Shown here piece after piece: positions 40,431 to 48,403 of a stretch of 64,000 nt of DNA. The notes beneath the pieces are model-generated. The model made no database searches. It saw only the letters and a list, made by a program, of their open reading frames with translations, and was not told where the DNA came from. The number at the start of each line of letters is the position of its first letter. The first letter of the stretch is position 1. The stretch is taken from assembly GCF_016741775.1 (NCBI RefSeq), contig NZ_JAERRK010000006.1:310001-374000 (forward strand), in the 5' to 3' direction. The position numbers and the translations under genes were made by a program. The DNA is from Streptomyces actinomycinicus. GTDB lineage: Bacteria > Actinomycetota > Actinomycetes > Streptomycetales > Streptomycetaceae.

Positions 40431-40577
40431 ACAAATGAGGGGGGTCAGGCGCAAAAACTTGGCAAAGGCAAGTATTGCAACCGTAAATACCCAGGTGGCT
40501 GTGGGTGAGGTGGCCGCCTCTGTCCCGGTGGCCCCCCACTTGGGCGCCCGGGCCCGTCTTCGCTAAGGTCTCGGGGC

Positions 40578-40781
40578 ATGGCTAACACCCAGGGCCCCCA
40601 GGGCAACTACGACCCCGCCGGCAGCACCCAGATGTTCCGCGCGTTCGTGGACGAGGCCCCCCAGGGGCGCCGGCAGCAGGCGGCCTCCTCTTCCTCCTCC
40701 GGCCCCCGGATCGGTCTGATCATCGGTGTCGTCGTGGCGCTCGCCGTCGTGGCCGGCGTCGCCTGGCTGGCGCTGAACTAG
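40578..40781 (+). CDS. Small tail-anchored membrane protein
   Basis: 67 residues: a hydrophilic N-terminus (MANTQGPQGNYDPAGSTQMFRAFVDEAPQGRRQQ), a Ser-rich linker and one C-terminal helix (GLIIGVVVALAVVAGVAWLAL). It is probably anchored with the N-terminus in the cytoplasm. I recall similar small proteins conserved across Streptomyces; no function is known to me. Its stop is 3 bp from the stop of the convergent lipoprotein gene. Confidence 0.75.
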   Translation: MANTQGPQGNYDPAGSTQMFRAFVDEAPQGRRQQAASSSSSGPRIGLIIGVVVALAVVAGVAWLALN

Positions 40782-40784
40782 CGC

Positions 40785-41561
40785 CTACTCCCAGCGGACG
40801 GACACGTCCCGCGTCTCGATGTGCATGCCGAGCGGCACGCGCCAGGCGTCGACGCACACCGTCCAGGTGGGCTCCTTGCGCGCACCCGGCGCGATCGGCA
40901 CCGGCAGCTCCACGGTCGACTCGACCGTTCCCCAGTCGATGCCGAGCGCGCCGATGATGTGCGTCCCGAACGTCACCTCGCCCGAACGCACCGCCTCACC
41001 GCCCGAGTTGTGGAATGCGACGGTCACCGACTGGCACCAGCGCTTGTCGCCGTCCTCGTCCGCCGGGTCTCCCCAGGAGAGGTCTGCGGGCGTGGGGGGC
41101 TTGCCGTGACCGGCGGTTGGGCTCGGTGAGGCGGCCGGCGGAGTCGTGGGGCCGTCCTGGCCGCCGCTCGGTCCCGGTGTGCCGGGGACCGGGTTCCCGC
41201 CGTGCCCGCCGGGGGTGTGGCGAGGTGTCGGTGCGGCGGCGGGGGAACTCGGGGTGCCGGCTGAACCGCTGGGCAGGGGACGGCCGTTGGCCGTGCCGCG
41301 CCGACCTGGCGAGGCTCCTTCTCCGCCCGTTCCCCGGCTGTGCGGCCCGTCCAGCGGCACCAGCGTGACCGACCCCGTCGGTGCGACGGCCGTCGGTCCG
41401 CCCGGTCCCGCGCCCACCGCGGTGTAACCGCCGCCCGGGCCCGCGCCCCCGCAGGCGGCCAGCACCCCGCCGAGCACGACGACGGCCGCCGAAGCCGTCG
41501 TGACGGCGGTTCGGCGGCCACGTGTCCATGCCGTCGTGCGAACCGTTCCCGTGTGCAGCAT
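40785..41561 (-). CDS. Lipoprotein with Pro/Gly-rich linker
   Basis: 258 residues. The signal peptide ends in lipobox VLAAC (Cys near residue 37), so it should be lipid-anchored outside. A linker of about 110 residues rich in Pro, Gly, Ser and Thr follows. The C-terminal domain of about 100 residues (LSWGDPADEDGDKRWCQSVTVAFHNSGGEAVRSGEVTFGTHIIGALGIDWGTVESTVELPVPIAPGARKEPTWTVCVDAWRVPLGMHIETRDVSVRWE) has two Cys and a beta-sandwich look. The family is unknown to me. Confidence 0.75.
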   Translation of the reverse strand: MLHTGTVRTTAWTRGRRTAVTTASAAVVVLGGVLAACGGAGPGGGYTAVGAGPGGPTAVAPTGSVTLVPLDGPHSRGTGGEGASPGRRGTANGRPLPSGSAGTPSSPAAAPTPRHTPGGHGGNPVPGTPGPSGGQDGPTTPPAASPSPTAGHGKPPTPADLSWGDPADEDGDKRWCQSVTVAFHNSGGEAVRSGEVTFGTHIIGALGIDWGTVESTVELPVPIAPGARKEPTWTVCVDAWRVPLGMHIETRDVSVRWE

Positions 41562-41723
41562 CGGGTCATGCTGACTGACGCAGCGTCAGATGTGAAGTGG
41601 CCTGCAGCGCGGCGCCCTTGAAAGGGGAGCGGGGAACCGCGCGCCCGGCCGCGACGGCGCCGCGGCCCGCCCGGCGGTGTGTCCGTGGCGGTCCCGCAGG
41701 CGTCGGTACGGCCCGGGGAGCGG

Positions 41724-42665
41724 TCAGTCCGCGATCAGACCGTCCCTGAGCTGGGCCAGGGTCCGGGTGAGCAACCGGGAGACGTGCATCTGGGAGATGC
41801 CCACCTCCTCGCCGATCTGCGACTGGGTCATGTTGGCGAAGAAGCGCAGCATGATGATCCGTCGCTCCCGGGGCGGGAGTTTGGCCAGCAGGGGCTTGAG
41901 GGACTCGCGGTACTCCACGCCCTCCAGGGCCGTGTCCTCGTAACCGAGCCGGTCGGCCAGGGAGCCCTCGCCGCCGTCGTCCTCGGGGGCCGGCGAGTCG
42001 AGGGAGGAGGCGGTGTAGGCGTTCCCGACCGCGAGGCCGTCGACCACGTCCTCCTCGGAGACGCCGAGCACCGCCGCCAGCTCCGTCACCGTGGGGGAGC
42101 GGTCCAGCTTCTGGGACAGCTCGTCGCTGGCCTTGGTGAGGGCCAGGCGCAGCTCCTGCAGCCGGCGCGGTACGCGCACGGACCACGAGGTGTCGCGGAA
42201 GAAGCGCTTGATCTCGCCCACGACCGTCGGCATCGCGAAGGTCGGGAACTCCACCCCGCGTTCGCAGTCGAACCGGTCGATCGCCTTGATCAGGCCGATG
42301 GTGCCGACCTGGACGATGTCCTCCATCGGCTCGTTGCGGGAGCGGAAGCGCGCTGCCGCGTACCGCACCAGCGGCAGGTTCAGCTCGATGAGGGTGTCCC
42401 GCACGTACGCCCGCTCGGGGCTGTCCTCGTCCAGCGCGGCGAGGCGCAGGAACAGGGACCGGGACAGGGTGCGGGTGTCGATGTTCGCCGTGTCCTGCAG
42501 GGCCGGGACTGCTTCAGCGGCCGGGCCGGCGGGCGGGGACGGCACGGCTTCGAGGGCCGTGACGCCCTCGAAGCCGTCGAGGACGTCGAGAGCGTCGAAC
42601 TCCTTGGGCGCTGCCTCGCTGTTCGTGGGCGTCAGCACCTTCGAGCTGCCCTGGTCTGCGGACAT
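41724..42665 (-). CDS. sigN: SigB/SigF-type sigma factor, probable SigN
   Basis: A 313-residue group 3 sigma factor. Region 2 is [62 protein letters not shown], region 3 is VPRRLQELRLALTKASDELSQKLDRSPTVTELAAVLGVSEEDVV, and region 4 is [48 protein letters not shown]. An acidic N-terminal tail of about 65 residues precedes region 2. A strong AAAGGGGG site precedes the ATG. It lies next to and on the same strand as sigF and near tadA and upp. This is the order I remember for sigN in S. coelicolor, a factor involved in late development. Confidence 0.85.
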   Translation of the reverse strand: MSADQGSSKVLTPTNSEAAPKEFDALDVLDGFEGVTALEAVPSPPAGPAAEAVPALQDTANIDTRTLSRSLFLRLAALDEDSPERAYVRDTLIELNLPLVRYAAARFRSRNEPMEDIVQVGTIGLIKAIDRFDCERGVEFPTFAMPTVVGEIKRFFRDTSWSVRVPRRLQELRLALTKASDELSQKLDRSPTVTELAAVLGVSEEDVVDGLAVGNAYTASSLDSPAPEDDGGEGSLADRLGYEDTALEGVEYRESLKPLLAKLPPRERRIIMLRFFANMTQSQIGEEVGISQMHVSRLLTRTLAQLRDGLIAD

Positions 42666-42778
42666 GCCACCCCCTTTGGGTCGCGGGACGGTCGCGGCGG
42701 CGTTCTCTTCCGGGCAACGCAGCCTTCACCTGAATACCGGAGCCGGAGCCTCGGCAAACGCGCTTCCCGCAGAATGTC

Positions 42779-42808
42779 ACATGTCGGCAACGCGCTGTAC
42801 CGACATGT
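42779..42808. promoter_or_regulatory. Inverted repeat in the sigF-sigN gap
   Basis: ACATGTCGG (42779-42787) and CCGACATGT (42800-42808) are perfect 9-bp arms with a 12-nt spacer, about 115 bp upstream of the sigN start. Further hairpins at about 42890-42922 (GAGCGAT/ATCGCTC) and 42923-42950 lie just past the sigF stop and may terminate it. The 346-bp gap has no gene. Confidence 0.5.
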
Positions 42809-43011
42809 CGACACGACAGATCCGAAACGGCCCTGGAAAGAAGGGGTCTGACGGGTTCTCGGGCCCTAACTGTCGGCATCCGCCCTGGTGAGCGATTCGC
42901 CCGTGGCGGTTACGGATCGCTCGGGCTTGCGATGCAGTATCGCTCGAGCCGTGCTTCCGTGCGCCCGCTATGCATCAGCCGAACGCCTGCTGTGCCACGG
43001 TCCGACGTCGG

Positions 43012-43875
43012 CTAGGCGTCGATCCGATTTGCGGAACGCAGCCGCTGGAAGCTACGGGCGAGGAGGCGCGAGACGTGCATCTGGGAGACGCCGAGTTCCG
43101 CGCTGATCTGAGACTGGGTGAGATTGCTGTAGTACCGCAGGAGCAGGATCCGCTGTTCCCGCTCGGGGAGTTGGACGAGGAGGTGGCGGACCAGGTCGCG
43201 GTGTTCCACGCCGTCCAGGGCGGGGTCCTCGTAGCCGATCCGGTCCAGCAGGCCGGGCAGTCCGTCGCCTTCCTGCGCGGCCTCCAGTGAGGTCGCGTGG
43301 TACGAGCGTCCGGCCTCGATGCAGCTGAGCACCTCGTCCTCACTGATCCGGAGCCGGTCGGCGATCTCGGCGGTGGAGGGTGAGCGGCCGTAGAGCGTGG
43401 TCAGGTCCTCGGTCGCGCTGTTGACCTGCACCCACAGCTCGTGCAGCCGGCGCGGGACGTGGACCGTGCGCACGTTGTCCCGGAAGTACCGCTTGATCTC
43501 CCCGACCACGGTCGGCATCGCGAAGGTCGGGAACTGCACCCCCCGGTCGGGATCGAAGCGGTCGATGGCGTTGATCAGGCCGATGGTGCCGACCTGGATG
43601 ACGTCCTCCATGGGCTCGTTGCGGGAGCGGAAGCGGGCGGCGGCGTAGCGCACGAGCGGGAGGTTCGCCTCGATCAGCGCCCCCCGCACCCGGTGGTGCT
43701 CCGGCGTACCCGGGGTGAGCTGCTTCAGCTCGGCGAACAGGACCTGGGTGAGGGCACGCGTGTCCGCGCCACGGCGCTTCTCGGGGGCGGTCGGGGTCGG
43801 GGTCGGGGTGGGTGCCTCTTCCTGGGGCGGCGCAGTACTGGCCGACACGGTCAACGCCACCTCTTCATCGGTCAA
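43012..43875 (-). CDS. sigF: Sporulation sigma factor SigF
   Basis: A 287-residue SigB/SigF-type sigma factor. The N-terminal tail is Pro/Thr-rich ([10 protein letters not shown]). Regions 2-4 are intact and close to the neighbouring Sig[70 protein letters not shown], and [44 protein letters not shown]. The longest start is TTG 43875; GTG 43848 is an alternative, and no clean ribosome site decides it. SigF in Streptomyces acts late in spores and is usually held by anti-sigma/anti-anti-sigma partners. None is encoded next to it. Confidence 0.88.
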   Translation of the reverse strand: MTDEEVALTVSASTAPPQEEAPTPTPTPTAPEKRRGADTRALTQVLFAELKQLTPGTPEHHRVRGALIEANLPLVRYAAARFRSRNEPMEDVIQVGTIGLINAIDRFDPDRGVQFPTFAMPTVVGEIKRYFRDNVRTVHVPRRLHELWVQVNSATEDLTTLYGRSPSTAEIADRLRISEDEVLSCIEAGRSYHATSLEAAQEGDGLPGLLDRIGYEDPALDGVEHRDLVRHLLVQLPEREQRILLLRYYSNLTQSQISAELGVSQMHVSRLLARSFQRLRSANRIDA

Positions 43876-43986
43876 TCATCCGTCAAAAGCGGTCATAGCA
43901 TCACAAGACATGTGCACTGTGTGCAAGCACCGGATAACGCCGTGTTGTGGTCAAATGCCGACAAGTTGGGGCGTTGTAAAGCGCGA

Positions 43987-44016
43987 AAGCCCCCCGCCGG
44001 AACCGGCGGGGGGCTT
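43987..44016 (-). terminator. Hairpin between Dabb gene and sigF
   Basis: AAGCCCCCCGCCGG pairs with CCGGCGGGGGGCTT around two As: a 14-bp perfect stem, 15 bp after the stop of the Dabb gene. A strong factor-independent terminator form, flanked by AAAG rather than a long U-run. Confidence 0.88.
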
Positions 44017-44030
44017 GCGGGGAGCGGGGG

Positions 44031-44324
44031 TCAGAACTCGTAGTCGGCGATCACCCAGGTGGCGAACTCACGCCACAGGGCGACACCCGCCTGGTGGGCC
44101 GGGTGCTCCAGGTAGCGCTTGAGGGCGTCGGTGTCCTCGACGGCGGAGTTGATCGCGAAGTCGTACGCGATCGGGCGGTCGCTGATGTTCCAGGCGCACT
44201 CCCAGAAGCGCAGCTCCTCGATCTGGCCGCCGAGCGCCCGGAAGGCCTCCACGCCCGCCACGACCTGCGGATCGTCACGCTCGACGCCCTCGTTGAGCCT
44301 GAAGAGGACCAGATGGCGGATCAT
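44031..44324 (-). CDS. Dabb family (stress-responsive A/B barrel) protein
   Basis: A 97-residue single dimeric alpha/beta-barrel domain: MIRHLVLFRLNEGVERDDPQVVAGVEAFRALGGQIEELRFWECAWNISDRPIAYDFAINSAVEDTDALKRYLEHPAHQAGVALWREFATWVIADYEF. The HLVLFR start and HPAH...VADYEF end are diagnostic. GAGGT precedes the ATG. It starts 10 bp after the stop of the small membrane protein, so the two form an operon. The family includes small stress-linked and cyclase-like proteins; no substrate is evident. Confidence 0.9.
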   Translation of the reverse strand: MIRHLVLFRLNEGVERDDPQVVAGVEAFRALGGQIEELRFWECAWNISDRPIAYDFAINSAVEDTDALKRYLEHPAHQAGVALWREFATWVIADYEF

Positions 44325-44334
44325 GGGGTGTACC

Positions 44335-44514
44335 TCAGCTCTTTCCTCCGTTGGCGACCCAGGTCATGAAGTCGCCCACGGCCTTGGCCGCGTCCGATAT
44401 GCCCTCGAAGCCTATCTGCACGTAGTCGGCCGCCTTGGCCGGATCCGTGATGATCACGTACAGCGCGAAGACCACGAGCACGTACACGGCGATCTTCTTG
44501 GCGTTCACCGCCAC
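44335..44514 (-). CDS. 59-residue single-TM protein
   Basis: From GTG 44514 the product is MAVNAKKIAVYVLVVFALYVIITDPAKAADYVQIGFEGISDAAKAVGDFMTWVANGGKS. It has one N-terminal membrane helix (residues 6-24) and a short amphipathic tail. GGGGAGG lies 6 bases upstream of this GTG. Other in-frame GTGs at 44517 and 44508 exist, and a much longer frame up to 44667 runs into the tRNA terminator, so it is rejected. It looks conserved in Streptomyces from memory; function unknown. It is co-transcribed with the Dabb gene. Confidence 0.8.
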   Translation of the reverse strand: MAVNAKKIAVYVLVVFALYVIITDPAKAADYVQIGFEGISDAAKAVGDFMTWVANGGKS

Positions 44515-44632
44515 CACGGCCTCCCCTGCCCTTATGGCCCGAGGGCCCCTGCTGCCGGCCGCGAGTGTAACCTTCGCGCCTTCCTCCCCGGCCAACAGCC
44601 CGTCCGTGCCGGAGCGTTGCGCGGGAACACAC

Positions 44633-44662
44633 GAAGGGCCCCGTCCGTGGACGGGGCCCTTC
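44633..44662 (-). terminator. Terminator of tRNA-Ser(CGA)
   Basis: GAAGGGCCCCGTCC pairs with GGACGGGGCCCTTC around a 2-nt loop: a 14-bp stem, 6 nt past the tRNA 3' end on the minus strand. Confidence 0.85.
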
Positions 44663-44668
44663 CGCAAG

Positions 44669-44753
44669 CGGTAGCGGAGGGATTTGAACCCTCGGTGACT
44701 TGCGCCACACTCGCTTTCGAGGCGAGCTCCTTCGGCCGCTCGGACACGCTACC
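44669..44753 (-). tRNA. tRNA-Ser(CGA)
   Basis: 85-nt class II tRNA on the minus strand: acceptor GGTAGCG with CGCTACC, discriminator G and a long variable arm. The anticodon loop CTCGAAA gives CGA (reads UCG). CCA is not encoded. Confidence 0.96.
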
Positions 44754-44822
44754 GAGGGAGACCTTACAGCACGGCGGGGCGTGCTTCGAAATCGATGTCC
44801 GGGGGCGTGCGCGCGGGGACCG

Positions 44823-45254
44823 TCAGCGATCCCGGAAGAACTCCGTGAGGACTCCGGCGCACTCCGCCGCGAGGACGCCCTCGACGACCTCCGGGCGGTG
44901 GTTGAGCCGGCGGTCGCGCACCACGTCCCACAGGGAGCCGGCCGCGCCCGCCTTCTCGTCCCGGGCGCCGTAGACCACCCGGTCCACCCGGGACTGGACG
45001 AGCGCCCCCGCACACATCGTGCACGGCTCCAGGGTGACGACCAGCGTGCAGTCGGTCAGCCGCCACCCGCCGAGCCTGGCGGCGGCCCTGCGGATCGCGA
45101 GGACCTCCGCGTGGGCCGTGGGATCGCCGGTGGCCTCGCGCTCGTTGTGCCCGGCTCCGAGCACCGTCGTACCGTCCGGGGCCAGCACGACGGCGCCGAC
45201 GGGGACGTCCCCGCCCCGTACGGCCAGTTCCGCCTCGTCCAGGGCGAGCCGCAT
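44823..45254 (-). CDS. tadA: tRNA adenosine(34) deaminase TadA
   Basis: A 143-residue zinc deaminase that converts A34 to inosine in tRNA-Arg(ACG). Active-site motifs are complete: TAHAEVLAIRRAA (zinc His and catalytic Glu) and LEPCTMCAGALVQSRVDRVVYGARDEKAGAAGS (two zinc Cys). ATG 45254 is the first standard start. The frame continues upstream without ATG or GTG to a CTG right after the preceding gene's stop, so the true N-terminus could be slightly longer (DPVRDRWRAAMRLALDEAE). Its main substrate, tRNA-Arg(ACG), is encoded at 23546. Confidence 0.96.
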   Translation of the reverse strand: MRLALDEAELAVRGGDVPVGAVVLAPDGTTVLGAGHNEREATGDPTAHAEVLAIRRAAARLGGWRLTDCTLVVTLEPCTMCAGALVQSRVDRVVYGARDEKAGAAGSLWDVVRDRRLNHRPEVVEGVLAAECAGVLTEFFRDR

Positions 45255-45313
45255 CGCGGCCCGCCAGCGGTCGCGTACCGGGTCCGGAGTGCCCCGCGGG
45301 TCCTGTGCGGTGG

Positions 45314-45847
45314 TCAGCGGACGGTCTCCAGCACCTCCGAGGCACCCAGGGCCTCGGCGATCGTGCTCAACGCGTCCTCGGCGTCCAGGGCGCGCAGCTC
45401 CTTCTCGCCGATGCCCAGGTCGTCCAGGATCTCGCTGTCGCCCACCGGGCTGTGCGGCACCGCGTCGGCGGCGGTGCCCTCCTCGTCATCGTCCTCGTCG
45501 GGCTCACCGTCCTCGGTGCCGTCGAGGTCCAGGGAGTCCAGGTCCGGGCCGTCGTCCGCGCCGGGCTCCCGGCCGAGCAGCTCGTCGGTGAGCAGCAGCT
45601 CCCCGTACGCGCTGCGCTGGGCGGCGGCGGCGTCCGAGACGTAGATGCGAGGGTCGTCCTCGCCGTCCACGCGGACGACACCGAACCAGGCGTCCTCCTG
45701 CTCGATCAGGACGAGCACCGTGTCCTCGTCGGGAGAGGCTTCCCGGGCCAGGTCGGCCAGATCCGACAGGGTCTCCACATCGTCGAGCTCTGTGTCGCTC
45801 GCTTCCCACCCGTCTTCGGTGCGCGCGAGCAGTGCGGCGAAGTACAC
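45314..45847 (-). CDS. TadA-associated acidic protein
   Basis: A 177-residue, strongly acidic protein of the family annotated as tRNA adenosine deaminase-associated. It reads [85 protein letters not shown], then an Asp/Glu tract and [39 protein letters not shown] 45847 has GGGAGA at proper spacing. An in-frame ATG at 45868 is the alternative. It is directly upstream of tadA on the same strand. The role is unknown beyond the conserved pairing. Confidence 0.85.
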   Translation of the reverse strand: MYFAALLARTEDGWEASDTELDDVETLSDLADLAREASPDEDTVLVLIEQEDAWFGVVRVDGEDDPRIYVSDAAAAQRSAYGELLLTDELLGREPGADDGPDLDSLDLDGTEDGEPDEDDDEEGTAADAVPHSPVGDSEILDDLGIGEKELRALDAEDALSTIAEALGASEVLETVR

Positions 45848-46149
45848 CGTGACTCTCCCACTGGTCATAGGCGTGCCGGTTGGGGGTCCCCCCGGCGGAG
45901 GTACATGGGCGGGGAGAGCTGGGCTCCGAGCCCCACCCACTCGGAATCGTGGCAGAAACAAGGCGTTCAGGGGACGTCTTCGGCTCCCTGTGTCTGGCTG
46001 TTTCGAGCGTGGATACCTCATCGGCTCACCAGCGCACTCATTGCCGCCACCTGCGGATCGTACGCGGCTTTTCCTGACGGTCACGCACGCCCACCACGCC
46101 AACACCGGTGCGGGCGTGGATCTTCCGCCCCTCGGACCGCCCCGCCGGA

Positions 46150-46407
46150 CTACCAGCGGAAGGTCCGCATCCGCATCGCATGGCGCAGCCGGGCCGCCTT
46201 CGCGCGCCGCGGCTGCACCCGGGCACGCAGCTCCCGCGCCTCGGCGAGATCGCGCAGGAACTGGGCGCGGCGCCGCCGGCGCTCGGCCTCGCTCTCGGGT
46301 TTTGCGGGATCCCTGCCCGCGGACTTCTCCGGTCCGGGCGTTGCGGGGCCGCCCTCGTCACCGGTGGCCCCGGAGGCGTCCGCGGGCAGGTCAGGCAGGT
46401 CAGACAC
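46150..46407 (-). CDS. Small charged protein divergent to upp
   Basis: An 85-residue protein. The N-terminal half is acidic and Pro/Gly-rich ([28 protein letters not shown]). The C-terminal half is a very basic predicted helix ([45 protein letters not shown]), possibly nucleic-acid binding or a coiled coil. It is divergently transcribed from upp with a 95-bp gap. No family name known to me. Confidence 0.7.
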   Translation of the reverse strand: MSDLPDLPADASGATGDEGGPATPGPEKSAGRDPAKPESEAERRRRRAQFLRDLAEARELRARVQPRRAKAARLRHAMRMRTFRW

Positions 46408-46502
46408 GTCACACCACCCCAGTCCTCCTCTCCCACTTTCCCTCGGACGGCGGGTTTGACGCCAGCGCGATCGGGGCCCGCGGCGCAGGTACCGTTAGGG
46501 GC

Positions 46503-47138
46503 ATGCGTCTCCACGTCGTCGACCACCCCCTGGTCGCCCACAAGCTCACCACGCTGCGCGACCAGCGCACCGACTCCGCGACCTTCCGGCGACTCGCCGA
46601 CGAACTGGTCACCCTGCTCGCCTACGAGGCCACGCGGGACGTACGGACCGAGGCCGTGGACATCCAGACGCCGGTCGCGCGGACCACCGGCGTCAAGCTG
46701 GCCCGTCCCCGCCCGCTGGTGGTGCCGATCCTGCGCGCCGGTCTCGGCATGCTGGACGGCATGGTCCGGCTGCTGCCGACCGCCGAGGTGGGCTTCCTGG
46801 GCATGATCCGCAACGAGGAGACGCTGCAGGCCTCCACCTACGCCTCGCGCATGCCGGAGGACCTCTCGGGCCGCCAGGTGTACGTCCTGGACCCGATGCT
46901 GGCCACGGGCGGCACGCTGGTCGCGGCGATCCAGGAGCTGATCAAGCGCGGCGCGGACGACGTGACCGCCGTGGTGCTGCTCGCCGCGCCGGAGGGCGTC
47001 GAGGTGATGGAGCGGGAGCTGGCGGGGACGCCGGTCACCGTCGTCACGGCCGCCGTGGACGACCACCTCAACGAACTCGGGTACATCGTGCCGGGGCTGG
47101 GAGACGCCGGGGATCGTCTCTACGGGGCGGCCGAGTAG
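46503..47138 (+). CDS. upp: Uracil phosphoribosyltransferase
   Basis: A 211-residue type I phosphoribosyltransferase making UMP from uracil and PRPP (pyrimidine salvage). Key parts: [39 protein letters not shown], the PRPP loop [26 protein letters not shown] and the C-terminal uracil-binding [20 protein letters not shown]. Length matches the family. The ATG follows a weak GTTAGGGGC site. Monocistronic, with a short convergent gap to the LytR_C gene. Confidence 0.97.
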   Translation: MRLHVVDHPLVAHKLTTLRDQRTDSATFRRLADELVTLLAYEATRDVRTEAVDIQTPVARTTGVKLARPRPLVVPILRAGLGMLDGMVRLLPTAEVGFLGMIRNEETLQASTYASRMPEDLSGRQVYVLDPMLATGGTLVAAIQELIKRGADDVTAVVLLAAPEGVEVMERELAGTPVTVVTAAVDDHLNELGYIVPGLGDAGDRLYGAAE

Positions 47139-47256
47139 TTCTCCGGAGACTGCCGGGCGGCTCTCCGCGCCCACCGGGGTGCGGCTCGAGCGCCGTTCGC
47201 GGGCGCGGGTGCGTGGGTCGTTCGCGCGGTTCCCCGCGCCCCTGCCGGGGCGCTCT

Positions 47257-47895
47257 TCAGCAGCTCTTCTTCGTGGACGCCGTCGGCTCCGGCGCGGTCA
47301 GGGCCGTCAGCGCCTGGTCGGCGGCCGGCTGCTTGGTCAGGCCCCTGAACTTGTCACCCAGGACGAGGTCGACGTCGCCGCCCTTGCGGCCGTCGGCGCG
47401 CAGTTCCGTGCCGCCGAGCTGGGTGCCGAGCACCCGCAGGGAGGTGTCCTGGGCGGCGGGCGGGCCGACGAGTATGCCCGTGCCCTTGACCTTCTTGTCG
47501 AACTGCTTGGACGCGTTGCCGACGTCACCGATCTTGAAGCCGCGCTTCCTCAGCTCGTCCGCGGTGGCCTTGGCGAGCCCGGTCCGCGCGGTGGCGTTGT
47601 AGACGTTCACGGTGATCTGGCCGGGCTTCGGGAGTGCCTGGACCCGGGCTGCGGGGGCTGCCGCCGTCCTGGTGCGGCAGTCGGTCCTGGACCCGGACGC
47701 GGTGGCCTTGCCGCCACCGCCCGAGAAGACGTCGATGAGCTGCAGGGTGCCCCAGCCGATCAGCCCCAGCACGGCGACGGACGCCACCAGGGCGGCCACG
47801 AGCCTGCCGGTCCGCCGGGGCGGACGCATCCGAGGGTATTTGTCCCCCGTGATGCGGTACTGGCCGCCCATGCCGGGGGGAGTCAGCATGCTCAT
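47257..47895 (-). CDS. LytR C-terminal domain membrane protein
   Basis: A 212-residue protein with one membrane helix near residues 32-55 (LVAALVASVAVLGLIGWGTLQLIDVF), a Gly/Ala/Thr linker and a LytR_C domain (ITVNVYNATARTGLAKATADELRKRGFKIGDVGNASKQFDKKVKGTGILVGPPAAQDTSLRVLGTQLGGTELRADGRKGGDVDLVLGDKFRGL). The domain occurs at the end of LytR-CpsA-Psr cell-wall polymer transferases, but no LCP domain is present here. The start ATG 47895 (MSMLTPPG) has no clear ribosome site; ATG 47889 is next. Outside-facing, probably cell-wall associated. Confidence 0.88.
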   Translation of the reverse strand: MSMLTPPGMGGQYRITGDKYPRMRPPRRTGRLVAALVASVAVLGLIGWGTLQLIDVFSGGGGKATASGSRTDCRTRTAAAPAARVQALPKPGQITVNVYNATARTGLAKATADELRKRGFKIGDVGNASKQFDKKVKGTGILVGPPAAQDTSLRVLGTQLGGTELRADGRKGGDVDLVLGDKFRGLTKQPAADQALTALTAPEPTASTKKSC

Positions 47896-47993
47896 GAGCG
47901 CAGCGTAGTGCGCCCGAGCGGCGATGCCTATCAGATGATCAGTCGAGGCCGCATAGCGGAACCCGAAAGGGCCAACGGCCGTGTCGCGCCGGG

Positions 47994-48290
47994 TCAGTCG
48001 AGTTCGAGCACGCGTGCGTGCAGCACCTGGCGCTGCTGGAGCGCGGCACGGACCGCGCGGTGCAGGCCGTCCTCCAGGTACAGGTCGCCCTGCCACTTCA
48101 CGACGTGCGCGAAGAGATCGCCGTAGAACGTCGAGTCCTCGGCCAGCAGGGTCTCCAGGTCGAGCTGCCCCTTGGTCGTCACGAGCTGATCGAGGCGGAC
48201 CGGGCGCGGCGCGACATCCGCCCACTGCCGGGTGCTTTCCCGGCCGTGGTCGGGGTACGGCCGGCCGTTTCCGATGCGCTTGAAGATCAC
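47994..48290 (-). CDS. 98-residue protein with ParB-like DGLHR end (VapB-annotated family)
   Basis: MIFKRIGNGRPYPDHGRESTRQWADVAPRPVRLDQLVTTKGQLDLETLLAEDSTFYGDLFAHVVKWQGDLYLEDGLHRAVRAALQQRQVLHARVLELD. It is a conserved Streptomyces protein, which I recall being annotated as a VapB-type antitoxin. No toxin gene is adjacent. The sequence reads more like a ParB/Srx-type fold: LDQLVTTKGQLD corresponds to the substrate loop start and LEDGLHRAVRAAL to the GxHR box. Function open. It is divergent from the HerA-like gene (113-bp gap). Confidence 0.75.
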   Translation of the reverse strand: MIFKRIGNGRPYPDHGRESTRQWADVAPRPVRLDQLVTTKGQLDLETLLAEDSTFYGDLFAHVVKWQGDLYLEDGLHRAVRAALQQRQVLHARVLELD

Positions 48291-48403
48291 ACGGAAAGCC
48301 TACCGGTCAAGACGTTCCGGGCGCAGCCATGGCGGCCGAGTGCGACGCTTGAAAAGATGGAGTAATTCGGGCAAACGGGCTACTACGGGAACAGAGGCCG
48401 GAG

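Noticed and set aside
44335..44667. Longer 110-residue version of the small membrane protein
   Set aside because: The extra N-terminus would be translated from the tRNA-Ser terminator; a ribosome site and GTG at 44514 give the sensible product.
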